This document shows positions 1-9,844 of a DNA stretch of 64,000 bases, in pieces. Position numbers and translations under genes: made by a program. The notes beneath the pieces are model-generated. The model was not told where the DNA came from. It saw only the letters and a program-made list of their open reading frames with translations, and ran no database searches. Each line of letters starts with the position of its first letter. Positions within the stretch are counted from its first letter, which is position 1. Source of the DNA: Caenorhabditis elegans (taxonomy: Eukaryota; Nematoda; Chromadorea; Rhabditida; Rhabditidae); assembly GCF_000002985.6 (NCBI RefSeq), contig NC_003279.8, forward strand, positions 2,790,001-2,854,000. The letters run 5' to 3'.

Positions 1-175
1 GACGTGCAATTCATTCTCTTGAACAAAGTTTCATTAATAAGATCAGCTTCGGCGATAAAATTATTTTGAGATACAAAAACAACAACGTGTTTCTCTCTTC
101 CGGTGGTGTATGAATAATAATAACTCGATCTGGAAACGAAGAAGGTAGGTAGGCAGGCAGGCAGGCCGAACTCAC

Positions 176-309
176 AATTCTACACTTCCACACTTTTCTA
201 GTCGTTCGGCATTTTCAGCGTCCGTCAGCTTCAAGAAGTCCACAGTAGCTGCTCCACGAGCCAACAGAAGCAAGAGTAGAAAATTGATTAATTTTCCCAT
301 CAAAACCAT
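176..309 (-). CDS. Partial gene: first exon of a predicted secreted protein
   Basis: The exon opens with ATG at 309 (a second in-frame ATG follows at 300). It encodes a short polar start and then a leucine-rich stretch ending near Ala-Arg-Gly-Ala-Ala, a typical secretion signal. About 20 polar residues with one Cys follow. A good 5' splice site (GTGAGT) begins at 175, so the exon ends at 176 in phase 2. Remaining exons should lie towards and beyond position 1. No convincing next exon could be fixed within 1-170, where the acceptor consensus is poor. The gene is divergent from the acyl-CoA thioesterase-like gene at 1689. The product family is not recognisable from 44 residues. Confidence 0.6.
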
Positions 310-1540
310 TTGAGAGGAGAAATTGTAGAAATGATTGAAATTGTTAGGGATTCTTGGAATATAAATAGCTAGCGGGAAAGAATAAACGGGGATTTTTGAG
401 ACGTGTAAGGTTTACGCGAATATTTCAGGTTCTACATGCCAACCAGGGCTGGGACTTTTTTGGGGCCACAATCGGAAATGTCCGGCAATTGGCAATTTTG
501 ACAATTGCCGGTTTTGGAAGTTTCCGGCAATAGGCGATTTCGGCAATTGCCGAAATTGATTGCTGGACATTTCCCGCAATTTTCAAACCTTATTATATTT
601 TGGAAATTGAACAAAGTTAACCTTATTTTTTAGTATTCGGTTAGCCATTATTCAAAAAAAAACGGTCAAAAGGATTAAATAATTTGGAGCTTGAAAATAG
701 ATAATTATTCATTAAAATGCATGTTTAGCCTCCTAAATCTATAAAAAGCTTCAAATTTATATTTCCGGCATATTAATCGGCAATTCCGGCGATTGCCGGT
801 TTTCAAAATTTTCGGCAATGCCGAAAATTTGCTTGCCGAACGGCAATTGCGGCGCACCCCTGTTGCATATATTCCTGAGTGCCTATGGACCTACCTACAT
901 GCCTACCTTTTATTGTCGCCCCTAAATTACACCCCGACCCTCATAACAAACCTAAATGGCGTCATTAATAAAACTTAGCAGCCGACAAAATGTAGGCCAA
1001 AAAACATTTTTTTTCTGTTCTTTTCTCTGCGTTTTTTCAACGTGACCTCGAAGAGATAATACTCGGCCACCAATTTTTAAAGGATCTTTTTTGTGATCCT
1101 CAACTTGAAGCAACAGTGAGAGTGCACAAACCTCGGCCATGTCACTGGTTTTTATAGGTACCCACAATTCTACAGAATCATGGCCATAGCCGCGGATAGG
1201 GAAAACTAGGCTTACAGAACCAAAGTCATCAGCAATAACGTGGCCTAGAATGGAAGAAAACTCGGCCACCAACTTTTTTCCCTTCTAAACGAAAATTAGT
1301 TAATGACGGACAAACTGCATGAACCTCAACCAAGGTCACCCACAGATCCATGACCATGGCCGTGGATAGGAAAAATTTGTCCACTCTTACAAAACTGAAG
1401 TGGGGCGGTGGCCGAGGATTGAAAAAAAAACTCGGCCACCAACTTTTTCCCTTCATCGCCGCAAAAAAAGCAGTACCGTTCTTTTCTACCTCCCCAGAGT
1501 GCTCATTTTTCTCTGACCAAAGTCAAAATTAAAACTCTCA
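310..1540. other. Intergenic, repeat-rich
   Basis: No supported exon. Positions 446-863 hold a palindromic element built of TTGCCGG/CCGGCAA units, with ends resembling CAGGGNTGGG. Positions 1065-1470 hold several copies, in both orientations, of a dispersed motif containing CTCGGCCACCA. Short open frames here come from these repeats. Confidence 0.7.
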
Positions 1541-1545
1541 CGAAT

Positions 1546-1609
1546 TGATAAGAAGCTTTTCAACCACCCGCCTCCCTCCAGTCGTGTGATTGATAACTGT
1601 GTTTGATAA
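1546..1609 (+). promoter_or_regulatory. Cluster of three GATA (TGATAA) sites
   Basis: TGATAAG at 1546 and TGATAA at 1591 and 1604 lie 80-145 nt upstream of the start codon at 1689. TGATAA is the core bound by C. elegans intestinal GATA factors such as ELT-2 (established knowledge). Use by the downstream peroxisomal enzyme is inference. Confidence 0.45.
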
Positions 1610-1688
1610 CTATAACAGTGATTTGTACTCTCCTCACCCATTTGTACTCACTATGTTTCGTTCCTTCTAAAACCAAAAACTTTCAGCA

Positions 1689-4600
1689 ATGCCGATTCAT
1701 GTGGACAAACCGGACACAATGCAAAATGAGCTCATCGATATCGTGGCAGATGGGCTCCGATCGAATCAGATTTACACGTTTCGAATGATGTAAGACTTCA
1801 GTACATTATTTAAGTTCAAAAATTTTTGATACTGATGATTGATGTGTTGTGTAGTTTAGTAATTGCTATTTAGGCACAAGGCCAAAAAATGACCGAGGTG
1901 GCCGAGTTTTTCTTTTTTCAGCCACCTAGAAAATGCTGGGCGGTATCGAGGCTTAAAAATTTTAAACCTAGACTTTTCCAGCTTGAAACATGACTATGGA
2001 ACTCACAAATCGGAAGCAACATTTCAAGCGGACCCCGCTGGAAGAATCGACTTGAAGTATGCGAAGCCCCTTAGAGGATCTTATTACGGTAGGTACACAA
2101 TACCTAGAGTCACTCTAAATCAGATATTTAGATGCTGATCCGATGGGGTTGTTCCTTGGAATGAAGCCATGTGAGGATTTTGCATATGGTGGATATCTTC
2201 GGTGTACTCCGCCAGTTCCGTTTTATTATCTGTTGGAGTAAGTTTTATACTTTTTCTAAACTTTTGCTAGTTGCACTTCCTTTAAAAATTTCCGCCACAA
2301 GACTATGTACACAAACCCCTGCAAACATACAAAATTTCAGACTCTTTGATTCATCCGGAACCCTTATCGACTCTACCTACATCAAAAAGCACTGGATGCA
2401 CCCAAAATTGATACGAACCGAGTTAGAGGAAGATTTCTGTGCGACACTCTTCAAACCTCCCGGTGATGGTCCCTTCCCAGTGGTCCTTGATATTTCAGGA
2501 ACTGGTGGAGGAATCCATGAGCATAAGGGTGCTATGTTAGCTTCAGAGGGATTCGTTGTATTATGTCTTGCCTTTTTCCAGTTCAAGTATTTACCGCAAA
2601 AAATGGAAGATGTAGATATGGAGTATTTTGCAGTGAGTTGTAAAATTTGAGCACTAAAATTAGAAAGCTAATTCCAGAAAGCAATCAACTACTTAATTGA
2701 TCTACCATTCACAAAAAATGTGATAGGTATACAGGGAGTCTCGTTTGGCGCAACTATTGTGGACTTGCTCACCACAAGACATGGCGATAAGGTAGGCAGA
2801 ATTTATTGTTCTAGGTGAATGGCGCTAAATGATAGTTGACGAACTTCAGCTCAAATTAGTGGTGGACGGCAATTGCTGTTCGGCAAATTGGCAATTTTCC
2901 GGTTTGCCGATTTGCCGGAAATTTTCAATTCCGGCAATTTACCGGTTTGCCGATTTGCCGTTTGTTGGATATCAATTTGCCGAAAGTTTCGGCAATTGCC
3001 GTTTTTCCGGCAAATTTGGCAAATTGGTAATTCGCCGATTTGCCAATTTGCGTAAACTGCTAATTCCGGCAATTTGCTGATTTGCTGGAAATTTTCAAAT
3101 CCGGCAATTTGCCGACTTTCCGGAAATTTCCAATTCCGGCACTTTGCCGATTTGCCTGAAAATTTCAATTCCATCAAATTGCCAATTTGCTGGAAATTTC
3201 AGTTTCGGCAAATTGCCGATTTGCCGGAAAAAAATCGTTTGCCGCCCACCCCTGTCTCAAATTCTGTCTGCCGCACATACTTTCGAAAAAGTGTTTAAAA
3301 TTTAATAGAAAGCACGTGCAGGGGTAGCGTGTATGTGTAAATAGTCTGCAACTAGACTGCCATAGAAATTTTTGGAGCAAGTGCAATAATTTGTGCTCCA
3401 AAACAGTCCTATGAGGAAGTGAAGCGGAAGTGACACGGAGCACCGATTTTTTGCCAAAAGTAAAATTTTGGGAGGGTCGGGCGGAGGAGAGCGTTTTTTG
3501 AACAAGCAAAAGTTTTGCAACAATTTTTTTTGATAGTTCCTATGATTTCTGTCTTGTTACAATACCATGACACAGTTTTTTTTTAGAATTAGTAAAATCT
3601 GGAACTTGAAATGAAAACGAAAAATTCGCTTCAAAAAACCAGGAAAAAATTTAAAAAATTTTTTTTTGGAAATTTCAGAATTTCAATTTTTATCTACAAA
3701 ATTGTACGCATTTTGTGAATGTTCTTACATCTATTTTGAAAAGTAAGCAATTTCTATGAAAATATCTAAAGAAAACAGATAAAAATTTCAAAAAGGCACA
3801 GTTATAAGTATTCCGTCTTATTAAAAATCCCTCTAAAAAATGACGAGAATGAAAATTTCCGGCAAATCGGCAAACCGGCAATCAGCCGATTTGCCGAATT
3901 TGTCGACAAAAAAATTAACCGAACTGCAACTGCCGCGCACCCTTGATCTAGACTGTTTTTTTTTTCATACTTTGCCAATCCTCCTTAAACAATAACCATA
4001 AACTATTTCCAGATCAAGGCCCTGGTCTCCATCAATGGCCCCCAAGTCGTATCTGACTACCTCTTCATGCAAGAAAACGGTGCCCCAATTCCTCATCTCT
4101 CCCATGGCCAAGTCACTTTGGAGCACTGTCAATTCATTAATGGAGTCATGTGTTCCCATAGAAACTTCCAGATTATGACAGAAAAATTGACACCAGAAAC
4201 TGAAATTCCATGGGAACGAATCCCCAGTGATGTCAAAATTCGTGTAATTGTAAGTGTTCGAGCTGACGTTCAGCGGAAATTTTGTGAGCTTCAGGGATCC
4301 GTGGATGATTTGTGTCAACCATCGGTGCATGCAACGTATTACAGACAGAGAAGACTCAAGGAGACCGGGCATGATGTGGAGGTACTTTTTTTTTTAATTT
4401 GGAGCAATTTTTGAGCTCTGGCACCATTCAGGTGAAGCTGAGTGGCAATATGATTAATTGATAAGAGAATTATCAGAAAAAATAATAGTTAAGCATTAAA
4501 GAACTCCAGACAGTCAAAGTTCCATCAGACGTTTTTTTTTTCAACCGAAATTCCGAAAATAATCCGATTAACTCAGAGGTTTTTTATTCTAATAATATTA

Positions 4601-4895
4601 TTAATTTTATCTTAAAATCGAGTCTGATAACTGAAAAAAATTTCAGGTTGAACTAGTGAATGGAGGACACATTATGGAGCCACCATACTTCCCACATCAC
4701 GAACTCGTCTACGCAAAATACCAGGGATTCTATTGTGGATATGGTGGAGAAGTGGTTCTACACGCAAAATCACAGGAGAAGACATGGTCCAATACTATCA
4801 AATTCTTCCAAAAAGCTCTTGGAAATACAAAGAAAATTCAGGATTGGGATCGACTGACGGTTGTGGTGCCGCCGAGAAAAAAGAGCAAATTGTGA
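1689..4895 (+). CDS. Peroxisomal BAAT/acyl-CoA thioesterase family enzyme
   Basis: Seven exons: 1689-1789, 1982-2088, 2132-2237, 2341-2632, 2678-2791, 4013-4381 and 4647-4895, giving 445 residues. A TTTCAG acceptor two bases before the ATG suggests trans-splicing and supports this start. Residues about 10-145 match the thioesterase/BAAT N-terminal domain. Residues about 205-415 are the alpha/beta-hydrolase part, with the nucleophile elbow G-V-S-F-G (Ser224), likely Asp325, and His371 in GGHIMEPPYFP, a hallmark of type-I acyl-CoA thioesterases. The last three residues are Ser-Lys-Leu, a canonical PTS1 signal. The likely role is hydrolysis of acyl-CoA, or transfer of the acyl group to an amino acid, in peroxisomes. 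Ser rather than Cys at the nucleophile favours thioesterase activity (inference). Intron 5 (2792-4012) carries palindromic transposon-like sequence. Confidence 0.93.
2857..3254. mobile_element. CGGCAA palindromic element, hAT-like ends
   Basis: An array of TTTGCCGGAAATTTTC/AATTCCGGCAA units lies inside intron 5. The right end reads GCCGCCCACCCCTG and the left end AGTGGTGGACGGCAA, that is, imperfect inverted copies of CAGGGGTGGGCGGCAA. CTCAAATT occurs at 2850-2857 and 3256-3263, consistent with an 8-bp target-site duplication as made by hAT transposons. It has no coding capacity. Confidence 0.6.
3690..3950 (+). repeat. Core segment of the CGGCAA element family
   Basis: A non-palindromic stretch, about 150 bp long, contains 'gttcttacatctattttgaa' and 'tctatgaaaatatct'. 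It recurs at 19790-19940 (+) and, reversed, at 52780-52930 and 55145-55285. Here it is followed by CGGCAA units and an end reading CGCGCACCCTTG. It is probably a second, separate insertion in the same intron. Confidence 0.6.
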
Positions 4896-5296
4896 TAATT
4901 TGAAACTTCTTTGAACATTGTCTGAACATTATGAACTTGAACATTTTGTGAACCTTTCCACTAAAACTCTTTATGCAGCAAAAGATCTCTTCACTTGCTT
5001 CGTCAGAAATAGTTTCAGGAATTTTCGACGTTGTGAGAAGCGCTCTTTCAGTGGGGTGATATATCACAAGCTTCACGCGAGAAATTTCATTCATTTTTAT
5101 TTACGTGGAATCATTTGTAAAGCACCGTAGATTAACTTTTGGGGATAATAGTTGATGAAATTGAAGAAATGAGGATGATACCAAGGGATCAAACTCATTA
5201 AAAAATAACTGTGAATAATAAATCGATAATCAGTTCAAAATTTTTATCCTCAAAAATCAACTATTAAGCTTGCTTCTATTGCTCACTTCAATTGAA
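4896..5296 (+). other. 3' UTR and spacer between two + strand genes
   Basis: AATAAA at 5217-5222 is a plausible polyadenylation signal for the acyl-CoA thioesterase-like gene. Only about 75 nt then separate it from the start codon of the BTB gene. That spacing would suit an operon, but no TTTCAG-type acceptor is visible before the BTB ATG, so co-transcription is unproven. Positions 4883-4983 are repeated in inverted orientation at 7525-7622. Confidence 0.5.
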
Positions 5297-7261
5297 ATGT
5301 CTACTACACCAATACCGATGGATTCCGCGGACGTACTCAGTGCCAAGGATTGCAAAAAGGTATGTAGCGGGGCTGTGCGCCAACCAGTGGTTGCCAAAGA
5401 AAACTAAAGGGCGATCATTAATTATAGCGGTCAATTAAAGTTATCTTAAAAAGCGTTAGAAAATTAGTTTTAAAAATTGAATCATTTTCTGTATTTTAAC
5501 AGCCATAAAATTTTCCAACCACTTTTACAAAATATATGAATTTCGGATTTTTTTTGACTAAAAAGGAGTTTTATGAATTTATGAATTTTCTGAATTACAG
5601 AAAATATTTAGTTCACTAGAAAATCAAAATACGCGTGGGCACTGTGAGGAGTGCGCAAAAAAGTATAAATATAATTTGATCTACCCACAATTATAGGTTT
5701 GATCTACCTTTCTTGATCTCCCCGCGTATATTTGTATTTTACTTCCCTTTGAATCCTCGCGTGAATCTCCCTCTACTTCGCCCTTGTTTAATTTTGTAAT
5801 CGGCTTTTGCCCAAATTGTCGAGATTTTTTTGGTTTGATTTTTTTTTTTTTGGTTTGACCTGCATAACTTTCTGTGAACAAAATTCAAAAATGATCTTTA
5901 TGGTTGAACTCACATAAAATGTTTTAAAAAACGTGTGTAAGGAAGAACACAAAAAATATTGCTATAATTAATGGTCTCCCTGTATAAAATTTTTTGCAAC
6001 TTTTGGATGTGAATATCAGAAAAAAAAGCTTTATTAATTTTGTCATCGGCTTTTGTCCAATCTGCCAAGTAACTTTTGGCAATTTTCAGCAACAAATTTA
6101 TCAGTTTCCATTCATAACTACCTTTTTACAGGTCCCGCCGTCCCAAGTGACTCAAGTGAATGATGATGATCTAGAGAATTGTTCCGATGAACAATCCGAA
6201 TATGGAGAAGTAGAACATACCGAATCCCCGTTGCCACTGCAGAAACTTTACTCAAAGTTTTGTAAAGTAAACAGCCTCAAACAGTGGTCACAATCAAGAA
6301 CCTGATTTGTCCACATCTCTGCGATGCGATTATTCGCTCCACAAAATTCGCTGACGAGCATCTGATCAAAATGCTCTATGGGATGAGCTTTGAAAGGTAA
6401 GAATTAAAAACCACCAAGTGCTGACCACTAATAAGTTAGTTTTTAACTTTTTAAGCGAGATTTCATATTTTCCGAAATATTACCAAATAAATTCCAGATC
6501 CCGCCACGATTTGAAGCTGAAAACATCTGACGGCATGCACTGCGTGATGACAAATAAGGAGATTGTCTGCCTGGCATCTCAATTCTTCCGTCAACATTTG
6601 AAGGACACAACGACCGAGTTCACAGTTGGAAGAGCAGATTCAGTGGAGAGCATTGACATTGTATGGTGAAGCTTCCACTTACGCAGAGGACGTTATATAA
6701 AATTTTCAGTGTCTCACATACATGATCACTGGAATCTACAAAAAACCTGCTCAATTTTCTCCAAAACTCGCTTCAGAGATATTTGCTTTGGCTAATCAAT
6801 GGAAGGTTTTGGAGCCGAAAGTCCTCAAGAACTCGATTGAAAAGCATTGCTGTGAGGAGTTACAAAAGGTGAGAGAGCCTGTACGTGTTCCAGTGAGCTT
6901 ATAATACAAATTTTCAGAACTATGAGGATATCATGTACGTGTGCAATATGCTCATCATCGCCGAAGACGCTCACTTTACCAACGTTCAGAGCTGCTGCAT
7001 TGCCACTTTGGTCTTCTATCACGTACGCGATTTCATTCGGATTATTGTTAATGGGGTTGGTGGTGTCCCGGAAGATGTCGGGCGCAGAGGAACATAATGC
7101 ACTAATAATAGATAATTTCAGAATCACCCACTGAAGAGTGCTTCTCTCAACGTCGAGAGTTCCTGAAACCATCACTGACGATGCAGGCGAAGAGAGCATT
7201 TGCTGCGTCGAATGAGGCAAAGTGTTTCATCAAGTTCCTTCCGGCCATCGGAGAAGATTAA
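5297..7261 (+). CDS. BTB/POZ-domain protein
   Basis: Proposed exons: 5297-5359, 6132-6209, 6275-6396, 6498-6660, 6710-6868, 6918-7059 and 7122-7261, about 288 residues. The BTB fold is read from D-L-K-L-K-T-S-D-G-M-H-C through K-E-I-V-C-L-A-S-Q-F-F-R-Q-H-L and the following segment Y-K-K-P-A-Q-F-S-P. This is the region that dimerises or recruits CUL-3 in related proteins. Two junctions are soft. A 65-nt intron at 6210-6274 is needed to avoid a stop in the acidic N-terminal part. The donor after 7059 (alternatively 7062) is weak (GTGGTG or GTGTCC). These may mark alternative splicing or early decay; otherwise the frame stays open. AATAAA at 7313 follows the stop by about 50 nt. Confidence 0.75.
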
Positions 7262-7312
7262 TTTGGAAGAAAGAGTACTATTGATAACTGTTTTTTGCCA
7301 ATTTTTTCCGTG

Positions 7313-7318
7313 AATAAA
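7313..7318 (+). terminator. Polyadenylation signal AATAAA
   Basis: A canonical hexamer about 50 nt downstream of the BTB gene stop codon. Confidence 0.6.
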
Positions 7319-7524
7319 GTTTTAGTGGTCGACACCTTGTGGGCTCGTTTTTTCAATAGAAAAATAAAGTTCCACCAAAAGCGAGCCCATGTGGTGTACG
7401 CGGTTGTATTATTTTCTGAAAATATTAGTTGAAAAGATTTTGTCCGAATAAAAATTTGTTTAATGTAATTTTGTGCCGGGTTCTGGAGTTCGAAAGATGT
7501 CGGACGCATCAGTCGCCCGAGCTA

Positions 7525-7622
7525 TTGCTGCATAAAGGGTTTTATTGGATAAATTCACAAAATGGACAAGCCCATAATGTTCAGACAATGTAAAAAAACG
7601 TTCCAAATTATCACAATTTGCT
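7525..7622 (-). repeat. Inverted partial copy of the 3' end of the acyl-CoA thioesterase-like gene
   Basis: On the minus strand this segment resembles 4883-4983: it begins AGCAAATTGTGATAATTTG, includes CATTGTCTGAACATTATG, and ends TTTATGCAGCAA. It contains the final codons, the stop and the start of the 3' UTR, with scattered mismatches. It is a diverged gene fragment, not a gene. Confidence 0.75.
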
Positions 7623-7811
7623 TTCGGATCACAATAATCGGGTCTGTAATTAAGTTTTTCCGTTGTATCCCCCAACAAATCGAAGCGACACCTCGCGGGT
7701 GCCATGTTGTCCGACACTAACTTTTTGTTTTCAAAAGTGGGAAAACAGTGACTTAAGATCATAATTATGCAAATACAGAAGTTGGTCTAAACTTAGGAAA
7801 AGATTGAGGTT

Positions 7812-7932
7812 GCACCAAAGTGTCACCCAAGTTTCACCCAACTCTTGCCAAACTTCTACCCAAGTTTGGAACAAAACAAAAAAAGTTTGGGTTTGGCAAG
7901 AGTTGGATGAAACTTGAGTTAAACTTTGGTGC
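7812..7932. repeat. Inverted repeat with arms of about 50 bp
   Basis: The left arm starts GCACCAAAGTG and includes CCAACTCTTGCCAAAC. The right arm includes GTTTGGCAAGAGTTGG and ends CTTTGGTGC. It lies in the spacer between the convergent BTB and phosphatase genes. Confidence 0.75.
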
Positions 7933-8188
7933 TGCCTGAATCCAAGTTTTGCAGAATTATTGTCCAACTTTTGCACAAGTTCAGCCGACTTCTCATCCAA
8001 GTTAATATTTTTTGGGCCAAGAAGTTAGAGCCAAATCCCGAGTTGGTGTGGGTTCGCCTTTTTTATCGAAGTTTTAAATTCAACTCCAAAAATGAACACG
8101 TAAGATGTCGGCCACTAAAAACTTTTTGGGGTAAACTGTTTCCAATACAATTAGAGCCTCAAAAAATACAAAAAAAAATCTCAAAAAC

Positions 8189-8194
8189 TTTATT
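8189..8194 (-). terminator. Polyadenylation signal AATAAA
   Basis: A hexamer on the minus strand about 20 nt downstream of the phosphatase stop codon. Confidence 0.55.
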
Positions 8195-8212
8195 CTCAAT
8201 CAATCAAGTTCA

Positions 8213-9844
8213 CTATCCCAAAAGACTCTCCAATCTTCCTTTCTTTCTCTTTTCATTCTTCCCAGATGACGACTTCATATCGCGAAATCCCAAGTACTCA
8301 TTAGAACGGAGCGGTGCGTAGTGTCGGCATCTGTACAGAACCTGCTTAACCTTCACACGCTGTCCGACGAATTCAAGCTTGAGCACGGAGCTATTGTTCT
8401 TGTGTCCTTCGTAGTTCAGTGCGGAGAACAGGGAGATCAGGCGACCGCCGAAACGAAGCACACATCCTTGCGGGTACATCTGCAAACGACACTCAGTTAT
8501 CAAAGGCTTCAGTCACTCCAGCTTACCTCCTTAAACAGTTGATGTCCCCGAATCACCAGAGCAATGTCATTTTTCGCACAAAACTCTTCGACAACACTTT
8601 TGCCATAAGTGAATGAAATTCCACGGTGACTGAGGCCCCAGCCGTTGCGTTCCGGCTGAGCCGGGTCCGACCAGAGAAGATCGCACGCTAGGCCGTACGG
8701 TGGGACCACCAAGGGACGCTCGATCTGAAAATCAAGATTTTTTATCAACATATTTCAAAGTTAATTGGATTTTCTGGAAATTTGCGGCGATTTTTCTTCC
8801 ATTGAAAAATGATGCGTCAATGATCTACAGAAATCGCGGGAAAACTATACTACACGACGCCGGTGACGTCACACCATGTAACAATTAATTTCCCGCAATT
8901 TTTGCAGATCAAATGGCGAGGGATCCAATTTAGGATCCGAAATTATAGTAATTGGCTAAAAATTTTCCTTACCGAATTAATATCCTCCAAACTTTCCAGC
9001 CAAGGCGAAATTCCACCATGTGCACAGAACACCTTCCCTCCAATAACCGCCGCCAACGGCATACAATTGAAAGTATCAATGAACATTCTCCACACTTTCT
9101 CTCCTTCATCGTTCTTCCACTGCTCCAGGCATTCATCATAGAATCCGTAGTTCAGCGTAGTATTGACGTCTTCATGATTGCCACGCAGCAAGAAAACATG
9201 CTGAGGATAGCGATGTTTCATGCAGAACAGAAGACACATCACCACCACACTTTGTGATCCACGGTCCACGTAGTCCCCGAGGAACAAGTACTTTTGATTC
9301 GGGGGAGCCTCATTTGTCAGGAAGATTCGGAGCAGGTGAATCGATTGGCCGTGCATATCGGCGACCACTGTGATTGGCTCATTGCTAATTTCCAGGAGAG
9401 CTGGCTGCTCCAAAAACGCTTTTTTCATCTTGTCGGTGAGCTGCGAGATTTCTGAGATGGTAATGTCCACTCTCAGTTGATTGACTTTCTCATTGTCTTC
9501 TCCTTTTATAGTCTGAACTTCGGATGACAATATCTTGTACAGCAACGCGAAAACTTCGTTGTCATGGTTGATTTTTGGAAGTTTCTGAAAATGTTAATAT
9601 TAGATTCGGGCTTAGGCTTGATCTCAGGCTTAGGCTTAGGCTTGTGCTTAGGCATAGCCTAGGCTTAGGCTCAAGTCTCTGGTTCCCTGCCTATGTTCCC
9701 GCCTGCCGCCTATTTTTTGCATTTTAATGGCTTGCGAAAGTAGGCAAGTAAGGCGCCGACTCGCCGCACAAGGCTTGTAAGCAGGCTTGTAGACCTTCAA
9801 GCAGGTAGGCCCAAAACATTACTTACCTCATTCGAAGAAGTCAT
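8213..9844 (-). CDS. PP1-like serine/threonine phosphatase with altered metal-site motif
   Basis: Four exons on the minus strand: 9827-9844, 8973-9584, 8527-8724 and 8213-8479, giving 364 residues. Visible PPP-family motifs are A-D-M-H-G (residues 81-85, normally G-D-x-H-G), G-D-Y-V-D-R-G (109-115), R-G-N-H-E (140-144), A-H-G-G-I-S-P (194-200), L-W-S-D-P, R-G-H-Q (269-272) and F-S-A-L-N-Y. All metal-binding Asp/His/Asn residues and the catalytic His of GNHE are present. However, the Gly before the first Asp is Ala, and R-A-H/S-A-P-N-Y are changed to R-G-H/S-A-L-N-Y. This looks like one of the rapidly evolving, often germline or sperm, PP1 paralogues of nematodes (inference). The basic C-terminal tail (KNEKRKKGR) could be a localisation signal. 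Intron 1 contains TTAGGC-like repeats. Confidence 0.92.
9608..9672 (+). repeat. Degenerate TTAGGC (telomere-like) array
   Basis: Runs of GGCTTAGGCTTAGGC interrupted by variants lie in intron 1 of the phosphatase gene. TTAGGC is the nematode telomere repeat. Confidence 0.75.

Noticed and set aside
4067-4372. Antisense open frame opposite exon 6 of the acyl-CoA thioesterase-like gene
   Set aside because: The plus-strand exon has clear family motifs and splice sites; the antisense frame is a shadow.
5217-5297. Operon between the acyl-CoA thioesterase-like gene and the BTB gene
   Set aside because: Spacing is suggestive, but no SL2-type acceptor or U-rich element is visible before the BTB start.
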